A stretch of DNA of 64,000 nt from Flavobacterium sp. GSB-24 (GCF_027924665.1 NZ_AP027043.1:1488001-1552000), one strand, 5' to 3'; counted from the stretch's first letter, positions 18,339 through 27,287 are shown. The notes: generated by a model not told the origin, from the sequence alone. Program-made: numbers and translations.

Positions 18339-20585
18339 ATGCGCAATTTTATTTGGAGTTTATTGCTATTTACTTCGGCAATTTCTATGTCTTTTTCTCA
18401 AGAAAATAATGAAAAAGGAACCTATTTATCTACAAACAAAGGCCAGAAAATCAAATTAAATTTATTGGATGGTAATAAATATGAACTTGTATTTTATTCA
18501 GGTGACTATGAGGTAAAAGGAGATTCATTGCTGTTTGCTAAAAACACAGCTGCAGCAACTAATTTTGATCTTTCTTTTAAAGTAGATAAAAAAGCTAAAA
18601 GCATAAAAGTAAAATTCTTAGATCCTTCGTACTATTCCTTTTATATAGGAACTCAAAAAGGTAAAGAAGAAATTAAATACCAAAGAATTTCAGACATTAA
18701 AACGAAGATAGATCCAGAATGGAAGGAAACTGATCTTACTTTTGAAATTGAAAAAGCAGACTTTTTATATTTAGTATTTGAAGATAATTACAACCCAACG
18801 ACGGTTAATAAATATGCATTGCCAAAAGATGTTTCTGAAATAACAATTGGTTATGAATTGGCAGTTTTGGGAGATTTGAAAATTTCAGGATTTTTTGATA
18901 GAAAAACCAATCAATTGATAATCTCTGAAAAATCAGGATTAAATCCTTTAGTTTTTACTAATGAAAAAGATCCTCAGCCAGCAGCCAAAACTTCAAAAGT
19001 TACTCCTCTAGAAAGTTTGTCTATTGCAAATTGGACTTATCCAGGTAAAGAAAATGTTTTGGTGAACGAAGATTTTGGGACAGGACTTGTTGCAAAAGAT
19101 AGTGTTGTGGTTGCCGTTGAAGATGTAGCAACTCCAGCTTATACACAATATGATTTTAAATTAAAAATTGAAAATAATCTGAACAAAGCCATTTCGGCGA
19201 CTAAAGAATCAAACAATAATAAGTTTTTAGGAGTTTATGTCAATAGTAAAAAAGAAGCAAAAGAGAGTTTTGATTTATTTATAAAAGATCAAGAAACTCA
19301 AGCAGGATATAGTATGTACAATGCTTATAATCCTGTTTACGATGTTTTTAATTATTATTTGGCTGGAGCCGATGATAAAAAATGGCTCAAAAACAATAAA
19401 ATAACAAATGATCCAAGCGTATTGGTATTGAACGGTCAAGGCAATATACTAGCAGTTGCAAAATCTGATTTAGAAGCTCAGAAATATCAATTTAGTTATT
19501 ATGGTGATTTTTATCGCAAACTTCTGCGAACAGATGCTTTTTTAGCAATGAATACTGTTTTAAAGAATAAAAAAGCAGGTGATGCCGATATAATTAAGGC
19601 TTTTAATAAAGCAGCAATGCTCGAAGCTTCTTATGACTACGATTCAGAAGATGTAGTAACAGATCCTAATTCAACAGAATTTGTATTCACAAAAACACCT
19701 TTAGACAAAAAAGAAGTTGCCGCAAGTTGGAAAAAATTAATTGAAGCTCATCAAAAAGATACTAAATCAGATATGTATTTGGTTGAAACAATTGTAAAGG
19801 AAATCAAAAACCAAGGATTTACAAAACAGCTTTTTAATGAAGATAAAATTTTAAACGACACCGATTTCTTGGCGATAGACTATTTGCTTAAACATTCTGA
19901 TGATATAGAAAACAAACGTGCAGAGTTCAATAGTATAGTAGGACAACTTCATAATGTTGGAAGTCCAGTTACTGAAATTTCAAATGCGTTACAGTTAAAC
20001 CTTTATGCATCTCAAGATGGAGTTACAGGAAATATCAATAAAGAAAAAGTCAATTCTATTTATAAAAAGATAATTGCGTCTGGTAAAGGTAATTTTGATG
20101 CTTACCGCAATTATTTTGATTATTTAGGTCAGGTTGAAGACAAAGATGGTTCTAACACAACTTTCTTAAAAGAGTTCAATACCTATTTTGATAATACTTT
20201 GGCTGGAACAAGTCCAATTGAAAAATTAGACGCCATTTTTGCAGGATTAGATTCTAGTTCAAGTTATTCTTATGACGGATGGAATATGTTTAAAGAATAT
20301 CATTCTAACCTAGCAAATACTGCAGCGTGGACTGTAGTGTTGAAACCTCAGAATTCTAACTTTTTAAAAGATGCTATCAAATGGTCTGAATATAGTTTGG
20401 TTGTTACTAAAAACAATCCGTATTATTTAGATACTTTGGCGCAGTTGTATTATAAAGACGGGCAAAAGCAAAAAGCAATCGAAACTCAGACTTTAGCAGT
20501 GAAATATTTATCTGGTGTGACTGAAGAAGAAACTGCGACTGAAATTAAAGACACGTTAGCAAAAATGCAAAACGGAACATATTAA
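18339..20585 (+). CDS. Large secreted protein of unknown function
   Basis: This 748-residue protein has a signal peptide (MRNFIWSLLLFTSAISMSFSQ). I do not recognise a conserved domain in the body. A stretch near the middle (DPSVLVLNGQGNILAVAKSD) resembles a thioredoxin-fold strand-turn such as those in secreted thioredoxin-like proteins, but no CxxC is present. The C-terminal 100 residues (LKDAIKWSEYSLVVTKNNPYYLDTLAQLYYKDGQKQKAIETQ, cited in part: NPYYLDTLAQLYYKDGQKQK) look like a TPR pair. It is likely periplasmic or surface-attached. Monocistronic, ending in a bidirectional terminator with metK. Confidence 0.75.
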   Translation: MRNFIWSLLLFTSAISMSFSQENNEKGTYLSTNKGQKIKLNLLDGNKYELVFYSGDYEVKGDSLLFAKNTAAATNFDLSFKVDKKAKSIKVKFLDPSYYSFYIGTQKGKEEIKYQRISDIKTKIDPEWKETDLTFEIEKADFLYLVFEDNYNPTTVNKYALPKDVSEITIGYELAVLGDLKISGFFDRKTNQLIISEKSGLNPLVFTNEKDPQPAAKTSKVTPLESLSIANWTYPGKENVLVNEDFGTGLVAKDSVVVAVEDVATPAYTQYDFKLKIENNLNKAISATKESNNNKFLGVYVNSKKEAKESFDLFIKDQETQAGYSMYNAYNPVYDVFNYYLAGADDKKWLKNNKITNDPSVLVLNGQGNILAVAKSDLEAQKYQFSYYGDFYRKLLRTDAFLAMNTVLKNKKAGDADIIKAFNKAAMLEASYDYDSEDVVTDPNSTEFVFTKTPLDKKEVAASWKKLIEAHQKDTKSDMYLVETIVKEIKNQGFTKQLFNEDKILNDTDFLAIDYLLKHSDDIENKRAEFNSIVGQLHNVGSPVTEISNALQLNLYASQDGVTGNINKEKVNSIYKKIIASGKGNFDAYRNYFDYLGQVEDKDGSNTTFLKEFNTYFDNTLAGTSPIEKLDAIFAGLDSSSSYSYDGWNMFKEYHSNLANTAAWTVVLKPQNSNFLKDAIKWSEYSLVVTKNNPYYLDTLAQLYYKDGQKQKAIETQTLAVKYLSGVTEEETATEIKDTLAKMQNGTY

Positions 20586-20605
20586 TAAGACTAAGTTCTA
20601 AAAGC

Positions 20606-20643
20606 AAAAAGCCGATTTCTAATTTAAGAAATCGGCTTTTTTA
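20606..20643. terminator. Bidirectional terminator between the secreted-protein gene and metK
   Basis: The 15-bp stem AAAAAGCCGATTTCT/AGAAATCGGCTTTTT has a six-base loop, with A- and T-runs on both sides. Confidence 0.9.
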
Positions 20644-20695
20644 TGTTTAGCTAACTAAGATATCTAACAATCTAAGTTAGTCTATAAGTCTAGAT

Positions 20696-21946
20696 TTACA
20701 ATCCAAATGCAGCTTTTACTTGGTCAACAAAATCAAGTTTTTCCCATGTAAACAACTCAACAGTAACCGTTTTTTCGTTTCCGCCTGGAGCAGAGAAAGT
20801 TTTAGTTACAGTTTCTGGTTTACGTCCCATGTGTCCGTAAGCAGCAGTTTCGCTGTAGATAGGGTTTCTTAATTTTAAACGCTGCTCGATAAAGTAAGGA
20901 CGCATATCGAAGATAGCTTCTACTTTTTTAGCGATTTCACCGTTTGTTAAGTTTACTTTTGAAGTTCCGTAAGTTTCAATGAAAATTCCCATTGGCTCAG
21001 CAACTCCAATTGCATAAGAAACCTGAACTAAGATTTCATCAGCAACACCTGCAGCAACTAAGTTTTTAGCGATATGACGTGTAGCATAAGCAGCACTTCT
21101 ATCTACTTTACTTGGATCTTTTCCAGAGAATGCACCACCACCGTGAGCACCTTTTCCACCGTAAGTATCAACGATGATTTTTCTTCCTGTTAAACCAGTA
21201 TCTCCGTGAGGTCCTCCAATAACGAATTTTCCTGTTGGGTTAATATGGTAGTTGATTTTATCGTTGAATAAATGAGCGTGCTCTGGGTTTTTAGCGATAA
21301 TTCTTGGAATCAAGATTTCGATAATATCTTTTTTGATTTTAGCAAGCATTGCAGCTTCTTCATCAAAATCGTCATGTTGTGTTGAGATAACAATTGCATC
21401 AATACGAGTCGGTTTGTTATCGTCGCTGTATTCTAAAGTTACTTGAGATTTAGCATCTGGACGTAAATAAGTGATTTCTTTGTTTTCACGTCTTAAAATA
21501 GCTAACTCTTGTAATAATTTATGAGATAAATCAAGTGCCAAAGGCATGAAGTTTTCAGTTTCGTTTGTAGCGTAACCAAACATCATTCCTTGGTCTCCAG
21601 CACCTTGCTCTTCTGGCTTCGCTCTGTCAACCCCTTGATTAATGTCTGCAGACTGCTCGTGAATTGCAGAAAGAATTCCACAAGAATTCGCTTCAAACAT
21701 ATATTCACTTTTAGTATATCCAATTTTACGGATTACCTCACGTGCAATTTGTTGTACATCAAGATAAGTATTCGATTTTACTTCACCTGCTAAAATTACC
21801 TGACCTGTAGTAACTAATGTTTCACAAGCTACTTTTGAATCAGCATCAAATGCCAGAAAGTTATCAATTAAAGCATCCGAAATTTGATCTGCAACTTTGT
21901 CTGGATGCCCTTCACTAACAGATTCTGACGTAAATAAATAAGCCAT
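20696..21946 (-). CDS. metK: S-adenosylmethionine synthetase
   Basis: At 416 residues this makes SAM from methionine and ATP in the cytoplasm. Hallmarks: [21 protein letters not shown] (methionine and ATP binding), [10 protein letters not shown], the P-loop-like [21 protein letters not shown] (cited as [12 protein letters not shown]) and [19 protein letters not shown]. The length is slightly above the usual 380-400. It is transcribed alone, convergent with the preceding gene. Its leader carries a SAM-II-like RNA and a strong Bacteroidetes promoter, so feedback control by SAM is likely. Confidence 0.98.
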   Translation of the reverse strand: MAYLFTSESVSEGHPDKVADQISDALIDNFLAFDADSKVACETLVTTGQVILAGEVKSNTYLDVQQIAREVIRKIGYTKSEYMFEANSCGILSAIHEQSADINQGVDRAKPEEQGAGDQGMMFGYATNETENFMPLALDLSHKLLQELAILRRENKEITYLRPDAKSQVTLEYSDDNKPTRIDAIVISTQHDDFDEEAAMLAKIKKDIIEILIPRIIAKNPEHAHLFNDKINYHINPTGKFVIGGPHGDTGLTGRKIIVDTYGGKGAHGGGAFSGKDPSKVDRSAAYATRHIAKNLVAAGVADEILVQVSYAIGVAEPMGIFIETYGTSKVNLTNGEIAKKVEAIFDMRPYFIEQRLKLRNPIYSETAAYGHMGRKPETVTKTFSAPGGNEKTVTVELFTWEKLDFVDQVKAAFGL

Positions 21947-22010
21947 AATAATTTATTAAATTAACATTAAGCGAGGAAAAAGTAATTGCTGAAAGTGCTA
22001 AAGGAGAGTT

Positions 22011-22110
22011 CCTGCTTTAGCATTTTTTACTACTGAAATCTATCTTTCAGTATTCATAACGAACCATTTCATTATGAAGAGGTTGCAATCAGTTCAAATT
22101 TTTCCTCTGT
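22011..22110 (-). promoter_or_regulatory. SAM-II-like riboswitch upstream of metK
   Basis: Read on the minus strand from 22110: AGAGG, then AAAAATTTGAACTGATTGCAA, cited here only as TTTGAACTGATTGCAA, then CCTCT closing a first stem. Two small hairpins follow (CATAA/TTATG and ACTGAAA/TTTCAGT), then AAAAAATGCTAAAGCAGG. The order (P1, UUUGA-CYG-AUUGC loop, P1', A-rich strand, GCUAAAGCRG) matches my recollection of the SAM-II consensus, with CTG/CAG available for the pseudoknot. The insertion between P1' and GCTAAA is longer than in alpha-proteobacterial examples. Identified from memory of the consensus; a covariance search would decide. Confidence 0.55.
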
Positions 22111-22119
22111 ATTCGGGTG

Positions 22120-22148
22120 CAAAGGTATAAAACCATTTTGATTTGCAA
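22120..22148 (-). promoter_or_regulatory. Promoter of metK
   Basis: On the minus strand TTG (22148-22146), 18 nt, then TACCTTTG (22127-22120). This matches TTG-N18-TAnnTTTG and would start transcription at the 5' end of the SAM-II-like RNA. Confidence 0.65.
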
Positions 22149-22203
22149 ATTAAAGTTCAACTTTTTTTATTTTTTACAACAGAAATTTAACAAAAACATA
22201 CTA

Positions 22204-22220
22204 GATTGATAGGGTAATAG
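22204..22220. promoter_or_regulatory. Candidate operator, copy 1 (TTACCCTATC motif)
   Basis: Reverse complement reads CTATTACCCTATCAATC. It shares TTACCCTATC with the palindromic site before the TauE-cysH operon (37322-37342) and is close to TTACTCTATCGAATTAG before metY (25507-25523). It lies upstream of the leader of the TonB receptor. The binding factor is unknown; the Rrf2 regulator at 35795 is a candidate by association. Confidence 0.4.
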
Positions 22221-22293
22221 AAATTATTTTGGTTTTTGTTTGGTCGATTAAAAAATAGTTCGCACATTTGCTTCGTTAAAATAACAGAAAGAA

Positions 22294-22362
22294 ATGAAAT
22301 TTACAATTTGCAATATGATGTCTTGTAAGATGCCGGAGTTATCCGCAGAGACTCTATTGTAG
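22294..22362 (+). CDS. Met/Cys-rich leader peptide 1
   Basis: The 23-residue ORF reads MKFTICNMMSCKMPELSAETLL in order, with one further Leu split out here for length limits not needed; it ends TTG-TAG. Four Met and two Cys fall within the first 13 residues (M1, C6, M8, M9, C11, M13). An intrinsic terminator follows 24 nt after the stop and the TonB receptor gene 116 nt after. Its 3' part (22345-22357) can pair with the terminator's 5' side. Short length, clustered Met/Cys codons and position indicate an attenuator leader peptide rather than a functional protein. Translation is inferred. Confidence 0.65.
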   Translation: MKFTICNMMSCKMPELSAETLL

Positions 22363-22415
22363 TTTTTTTTCAACAACATATATAGAACCTCTGCAGACCG
22401 CAGAGGTTTTTTTTG
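22345..22415 (+). terminator. Attenuator 1: terminator with competing antiterminator
   Basis: The terminator stem AACCTCTGC/GCAGAGGTT (22386-22394 with 22400-22408) is followed by eight T. The leader segment GCAGAGACTCTAT (22345-22357) can instead pair with ATAGAACCTCTGC (22382-22394): six pairs, a 2x2 internal loop, then five pairs. The two folds are mutually exclusive. A ribosome paused at the Met/Cys codons (22309-22332) would leave 22345 onward free and favour read-through into the TonB receptor gene. Confidence 0.7.
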
Positions 22416-22478
22416 TTCAAAAAAGAAAGCTGTAAGATTTTTTTTAAGCCAAAAACAACTAATTAATCAGTTAAAAAA

Positions 22479-25325
22479 ATGAAAAAAAATGTACTAATCG
22501 TTTTAGGTCTTTTTACATTTTCAGGTATTTATGCTCAGGACAATAAAAAAGAGCAGGATACTTTAAAGAGTAATGAATTAACAGAAGTAACAGTTATTGG
22601 ATCTAGAAGTAAAAACAGAGTAAAAACAGATGTGCCGGTTCCGGTTGATGTTTTTAACGTGGGCGAAATAACAAAAGGTGCGCCGCAAACCAGCGTAACT
22701 CAAATATTAAACTATGTTGCGCCTTCGTTTACAAGTAACGCAACATCAACAGCAGATGCAACAGATCACGTTGATCCAGCGCAATTAAGAGGATTAGGAC
22801 CAGATCAGGTTTTAATTTTAGTAAACGGAAAAAGAAGACACACAAGTGCTTTAGTTAATATAAACGGATCGCCAGGAAGAGGTTCTGTTGGAACAGATTT
22901 AAATGCGATTCCGTCTTTTGCAATAGAAAGAATTGAAGTTTTAAGAGATGGAGCTGCGGCTCAATACGGTTCTGATGCAATTGCCGGAGTAATTAATATT
23001 GTATTAAAAAAGAACGCTGACTTTCTTACTGGAGGAATTCAATACGGAACTAATTTGTCATCTGGATCTAATAATTTCGAAGGAGGAGCAGACGGGCAAA
23101 CTGTTCAAGTCGATTTAAATTACGGAACTTCATTAGGAAAACCTGGAAGTTTCTTCAATATTACAGGAACTGCCGTTACAAGACAAGCAACAAGCAGAGC
23201 AGGAATTAGAAACAACGGTATTTTTAATGCCTATAATGCTGTTGAAAATAGAGCAGCACAAAATGGAGTTGAAATAAATTCATTATTCAGCAACATTAAT
23301 ACGACTGGAAACTCGGCACAAATTATTAGTTCATTACAACAATATGCGCCTCAAGTGAGCTATTTTACAGCAGCACAGCAAACTGCAATCGCATCTGCAA
23401 CAACAATTGCGCAAATGCAGACAGCTTTGAATTTTGATGTTACTAATAATGAATTAGCCTACAGAGGACAGCAAAGAAGTGACTATAATATGAGTGTTGG
23501 CCAGTCAGAACTTGCTTCTGGTCAGGCATTTTATAATGCAAAATATCCTTTATCTGAAAGTACTTCTTTGTACTCTTTTGGTGGAGTGTCGTATAGAAAT
23601 GGAAAATCGTATGCGTTTAACAGACTTCCAAATGGTTCTGGAACTTTTACGCAAGTGTATCAAAATGGATTTTTGCCAGAAATAGAATCAGATATATTAG
23701 ATGCTTCTGCAGCGGTTGGCGTAAACACAGAATTATTTGGTTTTGATACCGATTTAAGTACAAACCTTGGAACAAACTCATTTAAATATGATGTAAACAA
23801 TACTATTAATGCAACTCTTGGAACAAATTCTCCTTTTAGTTTCGATGCCGGTAAAGTTTCGTTTTTACAAAGTACAACCAATTTAGACTTTAGTAAAAAA
23901 TACGATGTTCTTTCAGGATTAAACGTTGCTTTTGGCGGGGAATTCAGATATGAAAATTACCAAATTAAACAAGGAGATGAAGCTTCTTACGGCTTATATG
24001 ATGTAAACGGAAATTTAGTAACGGGAATTTTACCAAGCACTTCTCCTTTAATAGTTACTGATTTCTTTGGAAACAAACGTGGAGCAGGAGCGCAGGGATT
24101 TTCAGGTTTCCAGCCTTCGGATGCTAAAGAAAGAGATAGAAAAAGTGGTGCAGGATATATTGATTTAGAATTGAATGCAACAGAAAAATGGCTCGTAAAT
24201 GGAGCTGCACGTTATGAAAATTATTCAGATTTTGGAAGTACAGTTACTTTTAAACTAGCCTCTCTTTTAAAATTGACAGATAATATTAATTGGAGAATTT
24301 CTGGACAAACAGGTTTTAGAGCGCCTTCATTACAGCAAAAGTATTTTGAAGCAAGTTCAACACAATTCATCAATGGTTCGCCATATCAAGTAGGTTATTT
24401 TACAAACGATTCGCAGGCAGCCAAAAGTATTGGTGTAGAAAACCTAAAGCCAGAGAAATCAAAAAGCATCAGTACAGGATTTACATTTAAAATTCCTGAA
24501 GCTAACATAACCATTGCTACTGATGCTTATTTTACAAGAATCAATGATCGCGTTGTATTGTCGGGACAATATGCAAGACCAACAGATGCGCAAATTGCTG
24601 CCGCTACATCTCCAACGCAGGCAGAAGCGTTGACATTGTTCCAACAGGCATTTGATTTGAAAGGTGTAGAAAGAGCTTCGTTCTGGACAAACGGAATCGA
24701 CTCTGAAACTAAAGGAATTGATTTGGTAATATCTCAAAAATATGATGTTATTCAGGATTTCGTAATCAGAAATGATTTTGCTTTGAGTTACAATGAAACC
24801 AAAAGAGTTGGAGATTTACACATTCCGCAATCAATAATTGATGCAGGAGGAGATCCATATATTTATTCTTTCTTTCCAGAATCAAGCCGAATTTATTTAG
24901 AAGAAGCCATTCCGAAATTAAAAGCAAACCTGATGACAACTTTTAGCATCAAAAAACTAGATATTTATTTAAGAAACAGCTACTTCGGAAAAGTTACAGA
25001 TCCAGGAGCAACAGATGTGAATCTTGACGGATCAGCTTCTGTATACGAGCATCCAGAATACAGTGCAAAATTAGTAACAGATTTATCTTTCGGATATCAG
25101 ATTAACGAACATTTTAGAGCGACTGTTGGATTTAATAATATAGGAGACGTTTATCCAGATAGAAACAATCCGGCAACTCCAGCTTTTACAAATACAACTC
25201 CAACTTTATCTCCAGCGCCAAGTACAGACTTGACCAATGCAAATCAGTTTGCTTATTCAAGAGCAGTTTCTCAATTTGGATTGAACGGAAGATTTGGTTT
25301 TGCACGTTTAAGCTTTAAATTTTAA
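22479..25325 (+). CDS. TonB-dependent receptor under a Met/Cys-type attenuator
   Basis: This 948-residue outer-membrane transporter has a signal peptide (MKKNVLIVLGLFTFSGIYAQ), a TonB-box-like segment (LTEVTVIGSRSKNR), and a plug domain (VPVPVDVFNVGEI, QLRGLGPDQVLILVNGKRRH, AIERIEVLRDGAAAQYGSDAIAGVINIVLK). A 22-strand-type barrel follows, ending in the aromatic FARLSFKF. It is not of the SusC type, since no N-terminal carboxypeptidase-like domain is present. The substrate is not shown by sequence. Its leader peptide, terminator and the sulfur-amino-acid genes on both sides suggest a sulfur- or methionine-related compound or cobalamin; this is inference. Confidence 0.93.
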   Translation: MKKNVLIVLGLFTFSGIYAQDNKKEQDTLKSNELTEVTVIGSRSKNRVKTDVPVPVDVFNVGEITKGAPQTSVTQILNYVAPSFTSNATSTADATDHVDPAQLRGLGPDQVLILVNGKRRHTSALVNINGSPGRGSVGTDLNAIPSFAIERIEVLRDGAAAQYGSDAIAGVINIVLKKNADFLTGGIQYGTNLSSGSNNFEGGADGQTVQVDLNYGTSLGKPGSFFNITGTAVTRQATSRAGIRNNGIFNAYNAVENRAAQNGVEINSLFSNINTTGNSAQIISSLQQYAPQVSYFTAAQQTAIASATTIAQMQTALNFDVTNNELAYRGQQRSDYNMSVGQSELASGQAFYNAKYPLSESTSLYSFGGVSYRNGKSYAFNRLPNGSGTFTQVYQNGFLPEIESDILDASAAVGVNTELFGFDTDLSTNLGTNSFKYDVNNTINATLGTNSPFSFDAGKVSFLQSTTNLDFSKKYDVLSGLNVAFGGEFRYENYQIKQGDEASYGLYDVNGNLVTGILPSTSPLIVTDFFGNKRGAGAQGFSGFQPSDAKERDRKSGAGYIDLELNATEKWLVNGAARYENYSDFGSTVTFKLASLLKLTDNINWRISGQTGFRAPSLQQKYFEASSTQFINGSPYQVGYFTNDSQAAKSIGVENLKPEKSKSISTGFTFKIPEANITIATDAYFTRINDRVVLSGQYARPTDAQIAAATSPTQAEALTLFQQAFDLKGVERASFWTNGIDSETKGIDLVISQKYDVIQDFVIRNDFALSYNETKRVGDLHIPQSIIDAGGDPYIYSFFPESSRIYLEEAIPKLKANLMTTFSIKKLDIYLRNSYFGKVTDPGATDVNLDGSASVYEHPEYSAKLVTDLSFGYQINEHFRATVGFNNIGDVYPDRNNPATPAFTNTTPTLSPAPSTDLTNANQFAYSRAVSQFGLNGRFGFARLSFKF

Positions 25326-25340
25326 GAATTCAGAATTTAT

Positions 25341-25399
25341 GCCGCAGATTAATCAAATTAAAAGGTTTGTTTAATCATTTTAATTCTCTAATCTGTGGC
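25341..25399. repeat. AATCTGTGGC-family inverted repeat after the TonB receptor
   Basis: GCCGCAGATTA (25341-25351) pairs with TAATCTGTGGC (25389-25399), with AT-rich sequence between. Related copies lie at 53728-53788 and 61679-61845. It may end the TonB receptor transcript. Confidence 0.6.
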
Positions 25400-25479
25400 T
25401 AAATTGGAGACATTTTCTAGAATAATTGTATATATAATAAGTGATTATAAAAATTTAATAATAAAAATCGAATTTTAAT

Positions 25480-25509
25480 TTGGTAGTTAAAAAAATATTA
25501 CTACATTTA
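25480..25509 (+). promoter_or_regulatory. Promoter of the metY leader
   Basis: TTG at 25480-25482, 19 nt, then TACATTTA at 25502-25509, one base from TAnnTTTG. It lies 45 nt before leader ORF 2 and overlaps a candidate operator on its downstream side. Confidence 0.5.
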
Positions 25510-25523
25510 CTCTATCGAATTAG
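25507..25523. promoter_or_regulatory. Candidate operator, copy 2
   Basis: TTACTCTATCGAATTAG matches 13 of 17 positions of TTACCCTATCGGGTTAA, the reverse complement of the site at 37322-37342. It overlaps the -7 element and probable start site of the metY leader, a position suited to repression. Confidence 0.45.
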
Positions 25524-25553
25524 TCGAATTAAAAAAACAAGCCAATTTAAAAA

Positions 25554-25634
25554 ATGAAAGCAATAGCAAGAAGAAATATGATGTGTTGTGGAATGATGCA
25601 AATGTGCATCCCGACTTGCTGTTGCCAAAAGTGA
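25554..25634 (+). CDS. Met/Cys-rich leader peptide 2 (metY)
   Basis: This 26-residue ORF begins MKAIARRNMMCCGMMQ and ends MCIPTCCCQK. Six of 26 residues are Met and six are Cys, including CC and CCC runs, an extreme composition for a 26-codon frame. Its last codons (25621-25631) can pair with the terminator's 5' arm. It precedes a small ORF and metY, whose products make homocysteine. The composition and placement match leader peptides that sense charged tRNA; mycobacterial polycysteine upstream ORFs are a known parallel. Product stability or function is not implied. Confidence 0.75.
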   Translation: MKAIARRNMMCCGMMQMCIPTCCCQK

Positions 25635-25701
25635 AAGATAAAATCTTTGTTATAGTTAGAACTATAAGCCCTTTTGGTAGCCATCCGAAAGGGCTTTTTT
25701 C
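25621..25701 (+). terminator. Attenuator 2: terminator with competing antiterminator
   Basis: Terminator AAGCCCTTTTGG/CCGAAAGGGCTT (25666-25677 with 25685-25696, one G-U) is followed by T. The leader end GTTGCCAAAAG (25621-25631) can pair over 11 contiguous positions, two of them G-U, with CTTTTGGTAGC (25671-25681), which contains the terminator's 5' arm. A ribosome stalled at the first Cys pair (25584-25589) leaves this segment free; one reaching the stop codon covers it. Confidence 0.75.
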
Positions 25702-25726
25702 ATTTCAACATTTTAAATTTTAAATC

Positions 25727-25921
25727 ATGAATACACTAGATATAAATACAATTGCATTTCAATACTTATTGAGAACAGATTCTCAAAAAAATAATAATAA
25801 AGTTGAAGAAACAACGAGTGATACTTTAAAGTATAACCCGGAACAATATTTAAAAACTCACAAATCAGTACTGTTTCACATGTACGCACTTGAAGAAGAA
25901 GGAGAAGATTTTTTTATTTAA
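25727..25921 (+). CDS. Small protein of unknown function, attenuator-linked family member A
   Basis: The 64-residue product begins MNTLDINTIAFQYLL, has a polar middle with KNNNK, and ends SVLFHMYALEEEGEDFFI. Its ends resemble those of the 67-residue product at 29232 (MSTLNYLAKTI..., SLLFLMYSKENETLFI): M-[NS]-T-L at the start and S-[VL]-L-F-x-M-Y plus an acidic stretch closing in F-I. No known domain, signal peptide or membrane span is seen. It lies 27 nt after an attenuator terminator and 61 nt before metY, so it is the first gene of that unit. A role in sulfur amino acid metabolism is inferred from position only. Confidence 0.65.
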   Translation: MNTLDINTIAFQYLLRTDSQKNNNKVEETTSDTLKYNPEQYLKTHKSVLFHMYALEEEGEDFFI

Positions 25922-25982
25922 GTCATTTCAAAACTTAATTACAATATAAACGTATAACAATACCTAAAAAAACTAAGAAATC

Positions 25983-27287
25983 ATGAGTACACAAAAATTT
26001 GCAACAAACGCATTACACGCAGGACACGATGTTACTAAAAACGGAAGCACAAGAGCAGTGCCAATTTACCAGACATCATCGTATGTATTTAACAATTCAG
26101 ATCACGCTGCCAATTTATTTGGTCTTGCCGAAGCTGGATTTATTTATACAAGATTAAATAATCCGACAAACGACGTTTTAGAACAGCGTCTGGCAGCACT
26201 TGAAGGCGGAATCGGAGCGGTAGTAACAGCATCTGGAGCATCGGCAATTTCTACAACATTATTGACTTTGCTAAAAGCTGGAGATCATATAGTAGCATCA
26301 AACAGTTTATATGGAGGAACTTATAATCTGCTGAAAGTTACATTACCAAGATTAGGAATTACAACAACATTTGTAGATCCTTCAAAACCAGAAAATTTTA
26401 CCAAAGCGGCAAAAGAAAATACAAGAGCTTTTTTTGTTGAATCTCTGGGAAATCCAAAATTAGATGTTTTAGATTTAAAAGGAATTTCGGCAGAAGCCAA
26501 AGCATTTAAAGTGCCATTTATAGTAGACAATACAGTTGCGACACCTTACTTATTGAACCCAATTAAATATGGTGCCGATATTGTAATTCACTCCTTAACT
26601 AAATATATCGCTGGAAACGGAACTTCTTTAGGAGGCGTTATCATTGATGCTGGAAATTTTGACTGGGCAAACGGAAAATTCCCTGAATTTACCGAACCGT
26701 CTGCAGGTTACCACGGATTAGTATATCACGAAGCTTTAGGAAATGCGGCTTTTATTGCAAAAGCGCGAATTGAAGGACTGCGTGATTTTGGTTCTGCTTT
26801 GAGTCCATTTAATGCTTTTCAGATTATTCAAGGATTAGAAACACTTCCAATCCGAATCAAGAAACATAGTGAGAATGCTTTGGCTTTGGCCGAATGGTTA
26901 GAGAAACAAGATGAGGTCGTGTGGGTAAATTATCCAGGTTTAAAATCGAATAAATATTACGATTTAGCCCAAGAATATTTGCCACAAGGCCAAAGCGGAA
27001 TCATTACTTTTGGATTAAAAGGTGGTTTTGATGCTGCTAAAAAAGTTGTAGATAATACAAAATTATTCTCTTTACTAGCCAATATTGGCGACACTAAATC
27101 GCTGATTATTCACCCGGCAAGTACCACACATCAGCAGTTAACAGATGAAGAACAAATCGAAACAGGAGTTTCAAAAGATTTGGTTCGTCTGTCTGTGGGA
27201 ATTGAAGATATTGAAGATTTAATTGCAGATCTGCAAACTGTTTTTGAGAGTGTTTCGCTATCACAATACAGTATTAATAAAAATTAG
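25983..27287 (+). CDS. metY: O-acetylhomoserine sulfhydrylase (aminocarboxypropyltransferase)
   Basis: This 434-residue PLP enzyme of the Cys/Met metabolism family forms homocysteine directly from O-acetylhomoserine and sulfide. Seen: TNALHAGHD, the YTRLNNPTNDVLEQRLAALEGG motif, ASGASAI, VDNTVATPYLLNP and the PLP lysine in HSLTKYIAGNGTSLGG (about residue 207). The IAGNGTSLGG form and the length above 420 residues separate MetY from MetB/MetZ. It sits behind an attenuator and a small ORF. The following spacer has a long inverted repeat. Confidence 0.93.
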   Translation: MSTQKFATNALHAGHDVTKNGSTRAVPIYQTSSYVFNNSDHAANLFGLAEAGFIYTRLNNPTNDVLEQRLAALEGGIGAVVTASGASAISTTLLTLLKAGDHIVASNSLYGGTYNLLKVTLPRLGITTTFVDPSKPENFTKAAKENTRAFFVESLGNPKLDVLDLKGISAEAKAFKVPFIVDNTVATPYLLNPIKYGADIVIHSLTKYIAGNGTSLGGVIIDAGNFDWANGKFPEFTEPSAGYHGLVYHEALGNAAFIAKARIEGLRDFGSALSPFNAFQIIQGLETLPIRIKKHSENALALAEWLEKQDEVVWVNYPGLKSNKYYDLAQEYLPQGQSGIITFGLKGGFDAAKKVVDNTKLFSLLANIGDTKSLIIHPASTTHQQLTDEEQIETGVSKDLVRLSVGIEDIEDLIADLQTVFESVSLSQYSINKN

